Of a stretch of DNA of 64,000 bases, positions 21,764-32,439 are shown one piece after another. The position numbers and the translations under genes are program-made. The stretch's first letter is position 1. Each line of letters starts with the position of its first letter. Below the pieces are notes generated by a model, which was given only the letters and a program-made list of their open reading frames with translations, was not told the origin of the DNA and made no database searches. Origin of the DNA: Chaetomium olivaceum (lineage: Eukaryota; Ascomycota; Sordariomycetes; Sordariales; Chaetomiaceae); contig JAYWVB010000007.1 of the NCBI GenBank assembly GCA_039881045.1, positions 868,001 to 932,000 on the forward strand, in the 5' to 3' direction.

Positions 21764-23788
21764 TTACAAGGAGCCAGAGGCGTTGAAGTCATTGAGGGCC
21801 TCCTTCACACGGGCAGACATGGTCTTCTCGCCCTCACGAACCCAGACCTGTAGAAATTAGTATTTGCAAGTTTAAAAGGGGCCGATACAGGGTACATACT
21901 CTCGGGTCGTACTTCTTCTTGTTGGGCTTGTTGGGGCCCTCGGGGTTGCCGACCTGGGTCTTGAGGTAGTCGATGTTCTTGGTGACGTAGTCACTGGGGT
22001 CATATTAGCATGCAGATATTAGAATATTGGACCTGAGACCACTCACCGGATACCAGTCAGGTACGCCCATTGCAAGTCAGTGTCGACGTTGACCTTGATG
22101 ACGCCGTGCTTTGAATTGTTAGCTATTTGCATCGGGTTGCGGGGTGCTGCTGGCTTACGCTAATGGCATCGAGGTACTCCTGCTTGCTTGAGCCAGAGCC
22201 GCCGTGGAACACGAAAAAGACTGGTCCTGTTAGCGAGATATCCTGGTGCTACGCGGGTACGCATGGTCCTACCAGGCTTCTTGTCACTGCCGCCGAGCTT
22301 CTCGGAGACGTAGGCCTGGTGCTTGCCGAGCAGCTCGGGGTGCAGGCGGACGTTGCCAGGGGCATAAACACCGTGAACGTTACTGTCAAATTGTTAGCAA
22401 TTGGGGAATCGAAGTGGGGTAGCGGAGTTTATTACCCGAAGCCGGCAGCGATCGAGAAGTATTTGGAGAGCGGGCGGAAAGCTTGCTCGCTGCAGGGGGG
22501 ATTAGTACAGAGTCGGGTAATCGCGTGGGGGGTTAACGCACATCTGCCAGATGTCCTCAGGCCTATTGTACGCGTTAGTATCTGTCTTTTTCCGAACGTG
22601 TAGGGTGGGGACTTACTGGGTGTAAAGGGAAGCGTTGTCAACCTAACGAGGGATGTTAGCAGGGACTATTGCTAAGCCCATCAGTCTAAACTCACGCCGG
22701 TGTTGTCAACACCATCTTCCTCACCACCCTGTCACGCCGTTAGCGCCTATTGTACCGAATCAAGGGACCAGTAAGGCGGGTTGGCCATACGGTGATACCG
22801 ATCTCCATCTCCAACCACTGCTTCATGGGAGCCATGCGCTTCAGGTACGAGACGCATGTGCTGATGTTCTCATCGACGGGCTCCTCTATTACACGGTGTA
22901 AGCATTGTTCGGGTTAATTATCGGCGCGGCAGTCGCAAAGATAGCCTGCCGAGGCGTGTTTCGCGGCGCAATGGAATTTTTGGACATACCGGACTAGATA
23001 ATTGTTAGCATATGATTTTGTGGCGCAACCTGGATAAGTTGGGCGAGAGAAACATACCAGATCGATCATGTGGGAGGAGAAGAGGGGGACGCCGGTTTCC
23101 TTGAAGAGCCTCTCATCCTCATCGATCATGCCATCGAGCCAGGGAAGGAGCTTCTTGGCGCAGTCGTGTGGTCGGTGTGGACTGATCACGGAATGTCAGT
23201 AATAGTAAACTGACAAAAGCAGTCGGCGCACTTACGGACGACAGGGATGCCGTAGGAGGGGCGACGGCGCGGATGTAGTGGGCGGCGGCGATGGCACCAC
23301 CAACCGACGCCTCCTGCTTCTCGGCGCTGTTCTTGACGCCCTTGCCGGCGAAGTAGGCAGCACCACCCTGGCTTGTCTGCAGGCTAACCGCGGATTGTCA
23401 ATATCGTATCTTCCTGTCATCGGCCGGGGAACGGCCGTGAATCGGTGTTTTCTCGTACATGATCGGGGCCTTGGCATCACGAGCGGCCTCGAGAGTGGCA
23501 ACAACAGTGCTGGAGGAGGTGACGTTGACGGCAGGGATGGCGAATCCCTTCTCACGGGCGTACGTGAAGAGCTTCAGGACATCATCACCTGTTCAACGGG
23601 TCAGGATCAGGATCAATTTCAGATTCTCCGATCTCGGCGAGAGGGGTTCGTACCATAGATGACGCCGGCGGGCAGTTTGAGTTCCTGTGCACGGTTGACG
23701 CGGTCAGACAACTGCTATATGATGCAAGTAGTGACAGAAAGCGGCCCAAGCCGAAGATCTGCTTGTTGCATACCTCGAGAAGACCCAT
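21764..23788 (-). CDS. FBA1: Class II fructose-bisphosphate aldolase, 16 exons
   Basis: Sixteen exons: 23788-23774, 23714-23654, 23588-23459, 23383-23236, 23181-23058, 22993-22990, 22885-22791, 22728-22696, 22642-22617, 22562-22538, 22485-22436, 22382-22273, 22226-22159, 22108-22047, 21993-21900, 21847-21764. They give about 374 residues of zinc-dependent aldolase, the glycolytic enzyme splitting fructose-1,6-bisphosphate. Landmarks are LKLPAGVIYGDDVLKLF, AIPAVNVTSSSTVVATLEAA, SQGGAAYFAGKGVK, HTDH (zinc ligand), KKLLPWLDGMID, SSHMIDLSEE, LEMEIGIT-GGEEDGVDN, FSIAAGFGNVHGVYAPGN, VFFVFHGGSGSSKQEY and IKVNVDTDLQWAY. All introns have GT..AG ends and most show a GCTAAC branch site. Exon 6 is a 4-nt microexon. 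Two frame breaks remain: a four-G run at 23258-23261 is one base short, and five extra bases at 23163-23167 fall inside HTDH-CAKK. Both are likely sequence errors because the gene should be essential. Confidence 0.9.
22990..22993 (-). other. Four-nucleotide microexon of the aldolase gene
   Basis: On the coding strand a 4-base exon (TCCG) lies between two good introns. The upstream intron ends GCTAACAATTATCTAG; the downstream one begins GTATGTCC. Joining the exons reads ATC GAT CTG / TCC G / AG GAG, giving MIDLSEEPVDEN, which matches the aldolase family motif HMIDLSEE exactly. Skipping it would lose the Ser and shift the frame. Confidence 0.75.
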
Positions 23789-24667
23789 TTTGAGGGTTGT
23801 ATGTGTTGTTGATGGTAAATTAGGATACACGGCTTCTCAGGTCGCAATGGCGGGGCAATTCGGATCAGGTCGTCGCGATTGAGCCAGGGAAAAATACAGA
23901 GCTAGAGAAAGGTTTCACACAAACAAGGTCAGAAGAAGGAGGGAAAACAGAGATTCAGATCTCGCACTAACGATCCGCCGTAGCCGATGAGGGATTTGTA
24001 TGACGCACTGGCAGCTTTGATCGGGGATTATGGGTGGAGGGGCAGCTCAAGATGGAAGTGGGATGTGGGATGTGATGTGAAGGTGCGGGGTCGTTCGACG
24101 CGCGAGCTGAGGCGAGGGAGCTCAACAGAAAGCTGCTTCCCGGCGTCGCGGGGCACAAAGTGGGGTGAAACTGCCTGCTTCGGGCGCTGAAACATCCAGA
24201 AATTTACGTCACAGTCAGCGCAATCTCCACTGTTGAGATTTTGACAGTTTTGCTTTCATTGCGATAGCGCTCAATTACGTTTTGACCTTACGAGCTGTCA
24301 GAGAACGTGTTTGACGCCGTGTTGTGCTCCAATTGTGCTGACAATCAATATACCAATCGACTTCGGCGAGCAAAACATCAGAGCGACATGCGTGCCCGAC
24401 CGCCTGGCGGCTTCTGGACCCTTCGGAATCGCGTCTTGGCTGAGCAGCGTCCATGGTTGGTGTCACGACCGGCGTAAGCCGGAGAGTCCCTCAATTGGTT
24501 CCATCAAGACTTGGCCGCGCCAACCAATGTGAGGCAAGAAGACCTTCCGACAGCAGCCGATGTGATCAGGTGAACAGCTCCTAAATGCGTTGACCTCGGC
24601 CCGAGCCGGCAGCATTGTCGGCTCTTATCAGACGAATGTCAATTAAAGAAGTCGAATTGGCCCGGCG
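23789..24667. other. Intergenic region upstream of the aldolase gene
   Basis: About 880 bases holding the aldolase promoter and the 3' end of the DUF3237 gene. A strong glycolytic promoter is expected, but no TATA box or element could be placed with confidence. Confidence 0.5.
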
Positions 24668-25303
24668 TTACGGTGCCACCATCTATCAGATATCGTTAGA
24701 GTTTAGTTTCAACAAGAGATGCTGTCCGGGAGACTGTGACACTAACCTGCCAAGTATCAATGGAAATCCCATTCGTTCCGACCGAGCGGATGATCCCCAA
24801 CGCCACGATCGTGTTGAGCCACTCGTACTGGGCACTTCCGGTTTCGAAACCCAGGCGGACAAAGGCACTGCCGTCGGGCTGGAGCTGGCCTGTCTCGAAA
24901 ACCTGGATGAAGGCGCCGTCGTCCGTCTTGAATGTCTGCCGGACGTCCACGGTGAGGGACCCGTTGCTGTTTCTGCTGTCGGTCAAGGCCCAGTCACCAC
25001 CCATGGGCATTACAGTCCCTAGTAGTACACAGAGGAGTTAGCACCTTCTCTTCGACAGTCTGTATCGCGGGACTCACCTTTGAGCTTGGGTCCGGCAAAG
25101 TTGCCGCTTGCGATGGGGACCACAATACGAGTGCCACGCGGCCCAGGCCCGACAGGGTAGAATTCGCCGGCTGTGATGTTGACTGTGTAGAGGTAAGTCA
25201 GACCCGGGGCTTTTGGTGCATGTTGCTTTCTGTCACCAGTCGCCGATCCCGCGCCCAGAAGCGCCAGCAGGCAGTAGAGCAGGGTGAAAAAGGTTGACTT
25301 CAT
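24668..25303 (-). CDS. Secreted DUF3237 (UPF0311) family protein
   Basis: Three exons (25303-25078, 25018-24747, 24682-24668) give 170 residues. A signal peptide is clear: MKSTFFTLLYCLLALLGAGSA, probably cleaved after GSA. The mature protein is one DUF3237 barrel-like domain with LYTVNITAGEFYPVGPGPRG, IVVPIASGNFAGPKLKG joined by splicing to TVMPMGGDWAL, then TDDGAFIQVFETGQ and GSAQYEWLNTIVALG. The last exon adds only MVAP and the stop; its acceptor follows a CTAACG branch site. The biochemical function of DUF3237 proteins is unknown; extracellular location is inferred from the signal peptide. Coding length is divisible by three. Confidence 0.82.
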
Positions 25304-26242
25304 CGTGGCTCCTTTTACGGTAGGTCCCTTGGTTTAAATGGAGGGTTCAGGTTACGAGATGGGAATGTGAGCCCAGAATATTGAACACTGTTAGTTACCT
25401 ACCCCTACTTATAGGCGCTGCATGACGTTTAGACACACTTGGGTATTCTGGCTCGGAGATGCATGCGTTTGGCGGCCTGAGACGGGACTTCCACACCTCC
25501 CGTGTTAATCGTCACAGGCACTGGTTGGAGCGCTCAAAATAGAGGGTTGCAGTATTTCTTGGGCGTACCTTGGATCGTAGACATCATCGTCCCATTTTGG
25601 ATTCAATGTGCATATATATCGCATGTATATTTGAAATATTGGAGAGATTTTGACGAAGATTGGCCAACTTGACAGCCCCTCCGGCTGACACACAGATTTT
25701 AGGTTATGGATTAGTTACCGGCAGACCGACCAAGTCCGAGGTCTGTATTTAGTGGGAGACTAGTACTCTTTACGACATGAGTGCATGCGGGAGGTATCAG
25801 GTAGGGCGGGCTGAATAACTCGGGTCGGGCCAATCCCAAGGCTGCCTGGGTTGAGGATGTCCCTGATTAGGACGATATGCGGTTGGGTCCTGAAGCTCTG
25901 GGTAACACAAGCTGATGCCGCTAACCATGTTCACTCTTCTGCTAAACATAGTAGCGACCTGGAAAGCTTGTATTCATACACCTTGGGATGGTATCATACT
26001 TCATAACGGGGAAAAGCACTACGCTGTGTAGTGGTATGTATCAACTTCAGACAACCAGCCAACCATCTATAAGCCTGAATCAACCGCATGAAAAGCCCAT
26101 GCAAAATGCCGTCCACACACCTAAAAGACACGGTCAGATCCCACAGACCTTGCTCAGCCCCATCATGTCACATACAATATCTTGCTCAACTACACCTCGT
26201 CTCCTATCCCGGACAGCCCCTCTCTGCAACAATCCCACGCCC
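25304..26242. other. Intergenic region
   Basis: About 940 bases containing the DUF3237 promoter and the P450 3' end. Only short frames are present; no repeat or RNA gene was seen. Confidence 0.5.
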
Positions 26243-27807
26243 TTATGACTTCACCCTCTTCTTGATACGGATAGTAGCTTGAAGAGGCGGCACTCTGTTC
26301 AGCCCAAACCACGAGTTACGCGGCCGTTCGCCCCCAATATCAATATCATAACTCAGCACCAGGTGCGCCAACATCAACTTAAGCTCATTCGCAGCGAAAA
26401 ACCGCCCCGGGCACGCATTCCGACCGTGGCCAAAAGCGAGGTAATCCGTGCTCGTCGTCGCAAACGCCTTAGCAGCGCGCTTGACATACTCGACGCTCTC
26501 ATCCGAGCGCTGCTCGGCGAAGCGGAAGGGCTTGAACTCGCGGGCGTCCGGGTAGATCTCGCCGTCCTGAAAGACCGGGTAGCTGGGCACGTTGACGGTG
26601 ACGCCGCGCGGGATGCGCACGCCCGGGGGGTGACGATGCCGTCCTTGGCGACGACGGCGCGGCTGAGGCCGATGGTGACGAAGGAGTTGAGGCGGGCCGA
26701 CTCGCGCATGACGCTGTCGAGCTTCTGCATCTTGGCGAGCGCCCGCTTGTCCCACTGATTGTTGTGCTCGGCGAGGACGCCCTCGATCTCGGCGCGGAGC
26801 TCGTCGATGTATTCTTGCTTGGAGGCGGCGAGTTCGAGAATGGCGCTGGTGATGGTGAAGGAGGAGGTGTGGATGGCGGCGAAGTTGAGGAGGAGGATCC
26901 GATCGGCTAGGGTTGTCGGTTTCCACAGGTAGGGGTCGCCCATATCCTTGGCCTGTTTGATGGTCCATTGGAGGAAGTCGTTGGGTTCGGCGCCGTGCGA
27001 CTTGTTCTCTGGATCGCGCTGGCGGGCATCGTAGTCGGCTAGCCGCTTCTTGATCTCGGGCACGAGGATGTTCCTGAAGCGCGCCGTACGGAAACGGATG
27101 GGCAAGCATAGGAACAGGGCCACGAGAGGCCGCACGGGTTTCCACACCATGCGCAGCACGGTTGAGGTAAGGGGCACGTCCTGGGCGTATCCCATGCCTT
27201 CGACGAGCAGCGCTGGGTCTCGGCACTTTGGCTTGCCCACAAAGACGCGGTTCGTGACACAGCCGACGATCTTGCGCATGGTGTCGTAGACGCACACCTC
27301 CTGCAACTCGTCGGGGCTGCCCCAGTGGGTATCGAAAGCCCAGGCCGTCTCCTCGGCGACATCCGGGACAAGGTTGCCGATCTGGTTGGTCAGGGTCGTG
27401 GTGATGAGCTTGTGGTGTACCGGGTTGCGCACAAGGGATGGGTCAGTCGTCGTGTAGTCCGTCTGGAGGGAGTCGATGGCTTGGGTGTGCATATCGAGCT
27501 TTGAGTCGGGCTGGTCGGTGACGAACTGCGTCTCAGAGCGGGGGAGCAACACCATGTTCTGAGCCATGGCCACGGGCATGAGCACGGCTTGGTTTCTGTA
27601 CTTCTGATCTGCCTCCTGCACCGCCGCCTTGAAGTTGATGGTGTTCCTCCATGTCGCCTGGTAGAAGGGGAACCAGTCGCCTTCCTTTGCACCTAATATG
27701 GGGAGTTTGGGGAGCTTGGGCCCGGCAAAGAAGAGTTGGTGTATGAGGTAGGCAACCAAGGCCACGGCCGGGACCAGTACCGCCGGCCGAAGAAGTGTCT
27801 CGATCAT
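26243..27807 (-). CDS. Cytochrome P450, CYP68/ent-kaurene-oxidase-like, one frame break
   Basis: An intronless gene of 521 residues once one base is restored. It starts with a membrane anchor (VLVPAVALVAYLIHQLFFAGP) and the Pro-rich hinge KLPKLPILG. Helix I reads NFAAIHTSSFTITSAI, ExxR is MRESARLNS, the PERF region is DAREFKPFRFAEQ, and the haem loop is FGHGRNACPGRFFAANELK, with the AACPGRFFA-type signature of the fungal CYP68/ent-kaurene oxidase clan. The frame changes in the six-G run at 26625-26630: with seven, IVTPPGVRIPRGVTVNVPSY reads through. Such enzymes oxidise terpenoids and related metabolites, but there is no terpene cyclase or other backbone enzyme in the window, so the substrate is unknown. 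All motifs are intact, so the break looks like a sequence error. Confidence 0.85.
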
Positions 27808-29557
27808 GGCGCCGTCTGTTGGCTGGAGGTCACAGTGTTGAACTTGGGGAGAGTTGGGAGGGGAGGGGAGGGGAGGCGAGACGAGAGCCGGATGACTTCA
27901 GGTATAAGTCCCCCTCAATGATCCCGGGAATCCTCCGCCTAGGTACCTAGATACGGATTTAGGAAGCTGACATCCGAGCTGGTCCAATGCTCCGCTCCTC
28001 CTAATATTACTAATTCGTGAGACTGTGACCGACACAGGCGATGAATGTCGTGGCTCGGGGACTATAAGTTTCACACGGCGGTGGAAGCCAATAAAGGCCT
28101 TATTGGAATGTGGTCAAGGGCGTCACTGCCTTCTTCATTCAAGTCACACATGTCCGGTTCTGGGCCAACTCCGGGGTCGAGTGGAACAAAGTACCTTTAA
28201 TGATTGTTTTTCCAGACTGCCAGACTGCCAGCGACTGCGACTTTCTCCAGCCGATGACCCACTGTACATCCATTCTGTACACGTTATTCCCATGTTCAGT
28301 GTACACAGTATGTTCACCAAAGGAAAAGTCCCGCTCGCACTCGCATCCTGTGGCGAATGACGATGAATTTTGAGTTTGCCGGGCTGCACTCCCCGAGGCC
28401 TTCCTTGTACAAACCTGGAAGGCATGCTCGAGCCATGCTCCATGGCATCCTGTCATCTGCGCTAATCTAGAATGGGGCTGGGCTACTACTGCATTGGGCA
28501 AGGTGTCTCTGCCAACCGAGCCGGATCCTGTTCGGATCTCAGGGTTTCCGCGTCGCTTACAACCTCTCCACTTCTGTGGCCCTCCGGCCCAAAGTTCGCA
28601 AAAATTCCTCCGCCAAAAAGACAGCGTGTCAGAGGCTCATGATTCGCCCTCCCCAAAGTTCCCGAAGTTCCCCATGATCTCGTCGATACGACACTGCAAC
28701 TTTGCGCCCGCCGTCTCCACTTGAATGGGTGCGATGTGCGATGTGCGATGTGCGAATTGACCGTTGTGACTGCCAAGCAGAAGTTTGATCAACTCTGTCT
28801 GGGTTTTCCATAAGTCACGCCTGCTGACGCCCGAAATGAGGGAGACTGCCAGGGAACGAGACGACACAGCAATCTGCTCGCACCAGGCTTGCCACGATCG
28901 CGCCGTCCGAGGCTTTGGCGCGGCTTGCGCCCGCCACTACCAGGTGGTGTGGCGCGCATCTCATTATCCCCATCTCACCACACTGGTGCAATACCTCGCC
29001 ATTACTAGTACCCGATAACGAGGCCTAGCAAGTATGATCAGGGAGTGATGTGGTAAGTAGGTGATGACGAAGACCTGGGCACAAATGCATCGTGCAATAC
29101 AGACAGCCAAGGGTTTTTATATACGAGCCTTTCTCTCCCACTTGCCCTCGAGAATCAACTCAGAAAACAACTCACGGCGATCAGCAACAAACTGGGACCG
29201 GAGCCTGGCGAATGACATAAGCCCGGCCCCTTTTCCCACTGCCGGCTATAAGCCTTTGCTGCTTTCTTGTTGGCAGCCAAGCCTTTACCATATGTCTGAT
29301 GCATTGGCGGTCTTGGTGCAATGATTTTGATGCAGAATCCATGGTCTTGGGCTTTGTTCGTGGTCACGGCCGCTGTAGATCACTTGCAATCGAGTGTTAT
29401 ATGTAGAAGAGCGGGTGGATTGGTTTTCAAAGTTCAGTGTTCTCTAGTACTTTATGTCAGATACAACGCTCGACAAACGATACTTCATAGATTCCTTGAA
29501 TCTCACACTCCTTAGCCAACAAGGCACTTGGGTATTATTGCCCAATGGCGTTGAAGA
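27808..29557. other. Intergenic region
   Basis: About 1.75 kb between divergent genes. No supportable gene. It holds a palindromic CCTAGGTACCTAG motif at 27938-27950 and a 7-bp tandem repeat at 28729-28755. Promoters of both flanking genes must lie here. Confidence 0.5.
28729..28755. repeat. 7-bp tandem repeat (GCGATGT)
   Basis: Nearly four head-to-tail copies of a 7-base unit, in intergenic DNA. No gene or known site is associated with it. Confidence 0.8.
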
Positions 29558-31072
29558 ATGGCTAGTAAGTGCACCACAGCCTTGCCATCCCCAACCACGT
29601 CCTCATACTCTGCGGACAGTGCCTCAGCTCCAAACGTTCTATTGTTTTCTCCTCTTGTCTCCTCTCTTGACAGCCGCCCTCCAGACACAATGCCCCTGGA
29701 ATCCCACCATCCCGCCATTACAACCCGCTGGGAGTTGTGCCCTACCCGTCGACGACGGCACCCCCACGCTTCTGAACTCGAGTAGAGGACTGCCTTGGAC
29801 CCATCCGCCATCCTGCGTTATTCCCAACGCCGTGGGGTCCCCCGAAAAGTTCTGCGTCTACTCTTCCTCCGCCTTCAACGACGGCAGCGGCATCGCCATC
29901 ATTGCAGACCCGGAAACGGCCGCTGGCGTTGCAGGCACCGTTCAAGACCCCCTGCCAGCATGGCTCTCCCGTCACCATCTCGCCCGCCACGGCCGTTTAG
30001 CAACCGGAACTGTTGACCTGCCGTATGCCGTAACCCCAATCCCTGGAAAGGGGCTGGGGGTTGTTGCCACAAAGCGCATAAAACGGTTCGAGACTATTCT
30101 GAAAGGTTACCCGGCTATGATCGCCGACAACGAGTTTCTCTCTCTCGGAAAGAGGGAATTTGGCGGGCTTCCTGACGCTTCACAGTTGTTTCAGAAGGCG
30201 CTCGATCAGCTGCCGGACAAGGAGCGGTTCCTCACCATGGCTAGGAGTGAGGAGGAGCATATCCATGCCGTTGAGGACGTGATCAAAACTAACGCTTTTG
30301 GGATTATTGTCGACGGCCGAGATATGAAGGGCGTTTATCCAGAAATTGCGGTATGTGGACTGGTAATCTCCTGGTGGTTTTTGGGCTACCTTTGTGCTGA
30401 CTGAGTTGTGTTAAACTAGAGGCTAAACCATGCCTGCGATGCAAAGTGAGTATCGCTGTGCGAGTTGCCTAATGCCAGGGCTGGATGCTGACGGGTCACA
30501 GCGCCTACAGCAAGTTCACCAAGAAGGACCTCGCCATGTCGGCCGTAGCGACAAGAGATATTGAACCCGGGGAGGAAATCACAGTGAGCTGTATGAATCT
30601 ATACCGCAGCCCATTTTCAGTAGTCACTAATGACAAGACAACAGACATCCCCCTAGGCATGCCAACTGCCCACCGAATTAGGGCACTCAAAAACTGGGGT
30701 TTCAACTGTACTTGCAACCTGTGTTCGGCATCCCCCGAGACCCAAGTAGCGTCAGACGAGCGGCGGGAACGCCTCGTCGAAGTTTTTCACACCATGCAAC
30801 ATGAAACGACCAGCTACAACACGTTGGTTAAACTAACACAGGAGTTGGTTGATCTGGCCCAGGTCGAGGGGCTGTTAGCGAAGGTGGGGGAGTACTATCA
30901 GGCGTTTATGCGGATTTACTATGGAGCTGGGGACGCCGAGACGGCGAGGAAATACGGCCGAGCGTCGCTCAAGTTGGCTGAGATCTTTTCGGACCCCGAG
31001 GGCTTGCTTTGCACAGGGCTGAGGGGAGATTTGGAGCAGCTGGATAGGTTGATACAGGCGGGAGGAGTATAG
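29558..31072 (+). CDS. SET-domain protein with N-terminal signal-like segment
   Basis: Five exons (29558-29564, 29620-30350, 30420-30445, 30502-30590, 30645-31072) give 426 residues, divisible by three. The first coding exon is only 7 nt: ATGGCTA joins TG at a GTAAGT intron to give MAMPQLQTFYC. The next residues, FYCFLLLSPLLTAALQ, look like a secretion signal, followed by Cys-containing sequence (QTQCPW, SCVIPNAVGSPEKFCVYSS). The SET domain starts at IPGKGLGVVATKRIKRFETI. The small exons join to RLNHACDANAYSKF, the NHxC-N SET motif, then GEEITVSYIPLGMPTAHRIR and a post-SET-like FNCTCNLC. A helical C-terminus follows. Fungal proteins of this type are common and uncharacterised. A signal peptide on a methyltransferase is odd; the 7-nt exon start is the best-supported model but needs transcript proof. 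Confidence 0.78.
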
Positions 31073-32040
31073 AAGCTAGATGAGGGCGTCTTTCAGGAGA
31101 GGTGGACTTAAGGGTGGTTGTTTTGGCAAACTGGAGACCGAACTGACGCAGCCGAGCTTCACGGATAGACAAGCGAGAGAATGAGAGAAGGCAAAAGATT
31201 GGATGTGAGAAAAAGAACAAAAGCAATCTGACTAGGTAAGGTACCTACCTATATGAGACGATCCTGGGGACACGAAACTTCCGGGTTCCTTCGCAGTCCC
31301 AGGCTAGGGTAAGCTGTAAGTAATCACTTCTGAGACCACTGAAATTGAGTCAGTATCTTGTGATGTCTGTTGTCCTTTGGGCTTCGTCGCTTATGGGCAC
31401 CCAGCTATTAGTCCCTGTAAAGTGGACGCTGACGGCGCCACCACCGAATGTTTATGCCCTCTGATATGTTCATGACCTCCGAGTTGGTTGGTCATGGGCT
31501 ATTATTACCTTTGCGGTTATGTAAGGCAGACCACGTGTGCTTATAGTATCCTCTCAGTCGACGGCATTGTCACTGGCACTGAGGCTGGACGTCTAGAATG
31601 CTACCATGTTGACGTTAATGCGGCGGCCGAGAATAAAGACCGGAAACTGAAGAAATTGAAGGCAGTATTCGAGGCCTGTAAATATGAGGAATACCTGCCT
31701 GGCAAAACCATCGAGACACTGGCAGTAGTTTCGTGCCAAAGGTACCTAGGTAACTTGAATCAACTAAATCTTCTATAGATGTTAATAGACCAAGAAGGCG
31801 GCGACACCAGCACCTCTTGAAATCAACAACAAAGCATCGCACGGGAGGGGTGATAGCTCAATTGCTATTATCTTCCGCGAATGGCACCTGCAGTCATGAA
31901 CACGAGCATCCAAGAGTCGTAGGCACAGGGTTGGTACTACACTAGGCACAAAGAACACGGCCACTCGCACAGAGCATCGAGACACTACTACCTAGTAGAT
32001 ATACAAGTTTCAATCCTCTAATATCGCCGACCACCCCACC
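31073..32040. other. Intergenic region
   Basis: About 970 bases with TAGGTA-rich motifs at 31232-31250 and 31741-31752. Short frames only; no gene supported. Confidence 0.5.
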
Positions 32041-32047
32041 TTCTCAA

Positions 32048-32145
32048 TGGCCCAATGGTCAAAATGTGGGTGGTCCAGCCCCCTGGGCGAAAATTCTGGT
32101 ATTTGTGACCGAGAGGTCCCTAGTTCAAGCCGCCCCGGGGCATGC
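32048..32145 (+). other. tRNA-like / SINE-like Pol III signal
   Basis: A perfect A-box match (TGGCCCAATGG, 32048-32058) is followed 75 bases later by a perfect B-box match (GTTCAAGCC, 32123-32131). The stretch does not fold into a good cloverleaf, because the T stem after the B box (CCTAG versus CGCCC) does not pair. It may be a decayed tRNA, a tRNA-derived SINE head, or chance. Confidence 0.35.
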
Positions 32146-32439
32146 CAAAATGGGAAGGGGTTTAACCCTTTCCTTTATAACCGAAGTAAACCCCTCGGGG
32201 TTTGTAGCTTGTCACCGCTCTCGAAAAGGGGCTTGGCGGGTGAGCTTTTGTCCTTCATGTTGGCCGGTATCTTTTTCAGGCACAGAGCAGTCTAGTAGAG
32301 CCGTGAAACCCAGTCACGAGACGACTTGTTGGGTGCCAACTTATCAAGAAAGGAAAGCAACCAGGCTGGGGTGTGGGGAAATGTAAACCTAACAACTTGA
32401 AATGTACCTCCTTTTTTGCATGCAAGTTAGCCGGCAGTG

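Noticed and set aside
13040..27807. A secondary-metabolite cluster (two P450s, thioesterase, PaxU-like protein)
   Set aside because: No polyketide synthase, NRPS, terpene cyclase, prenyltransferase or pathway regulator lies among them, and housekeeping FBA sits in the middle.
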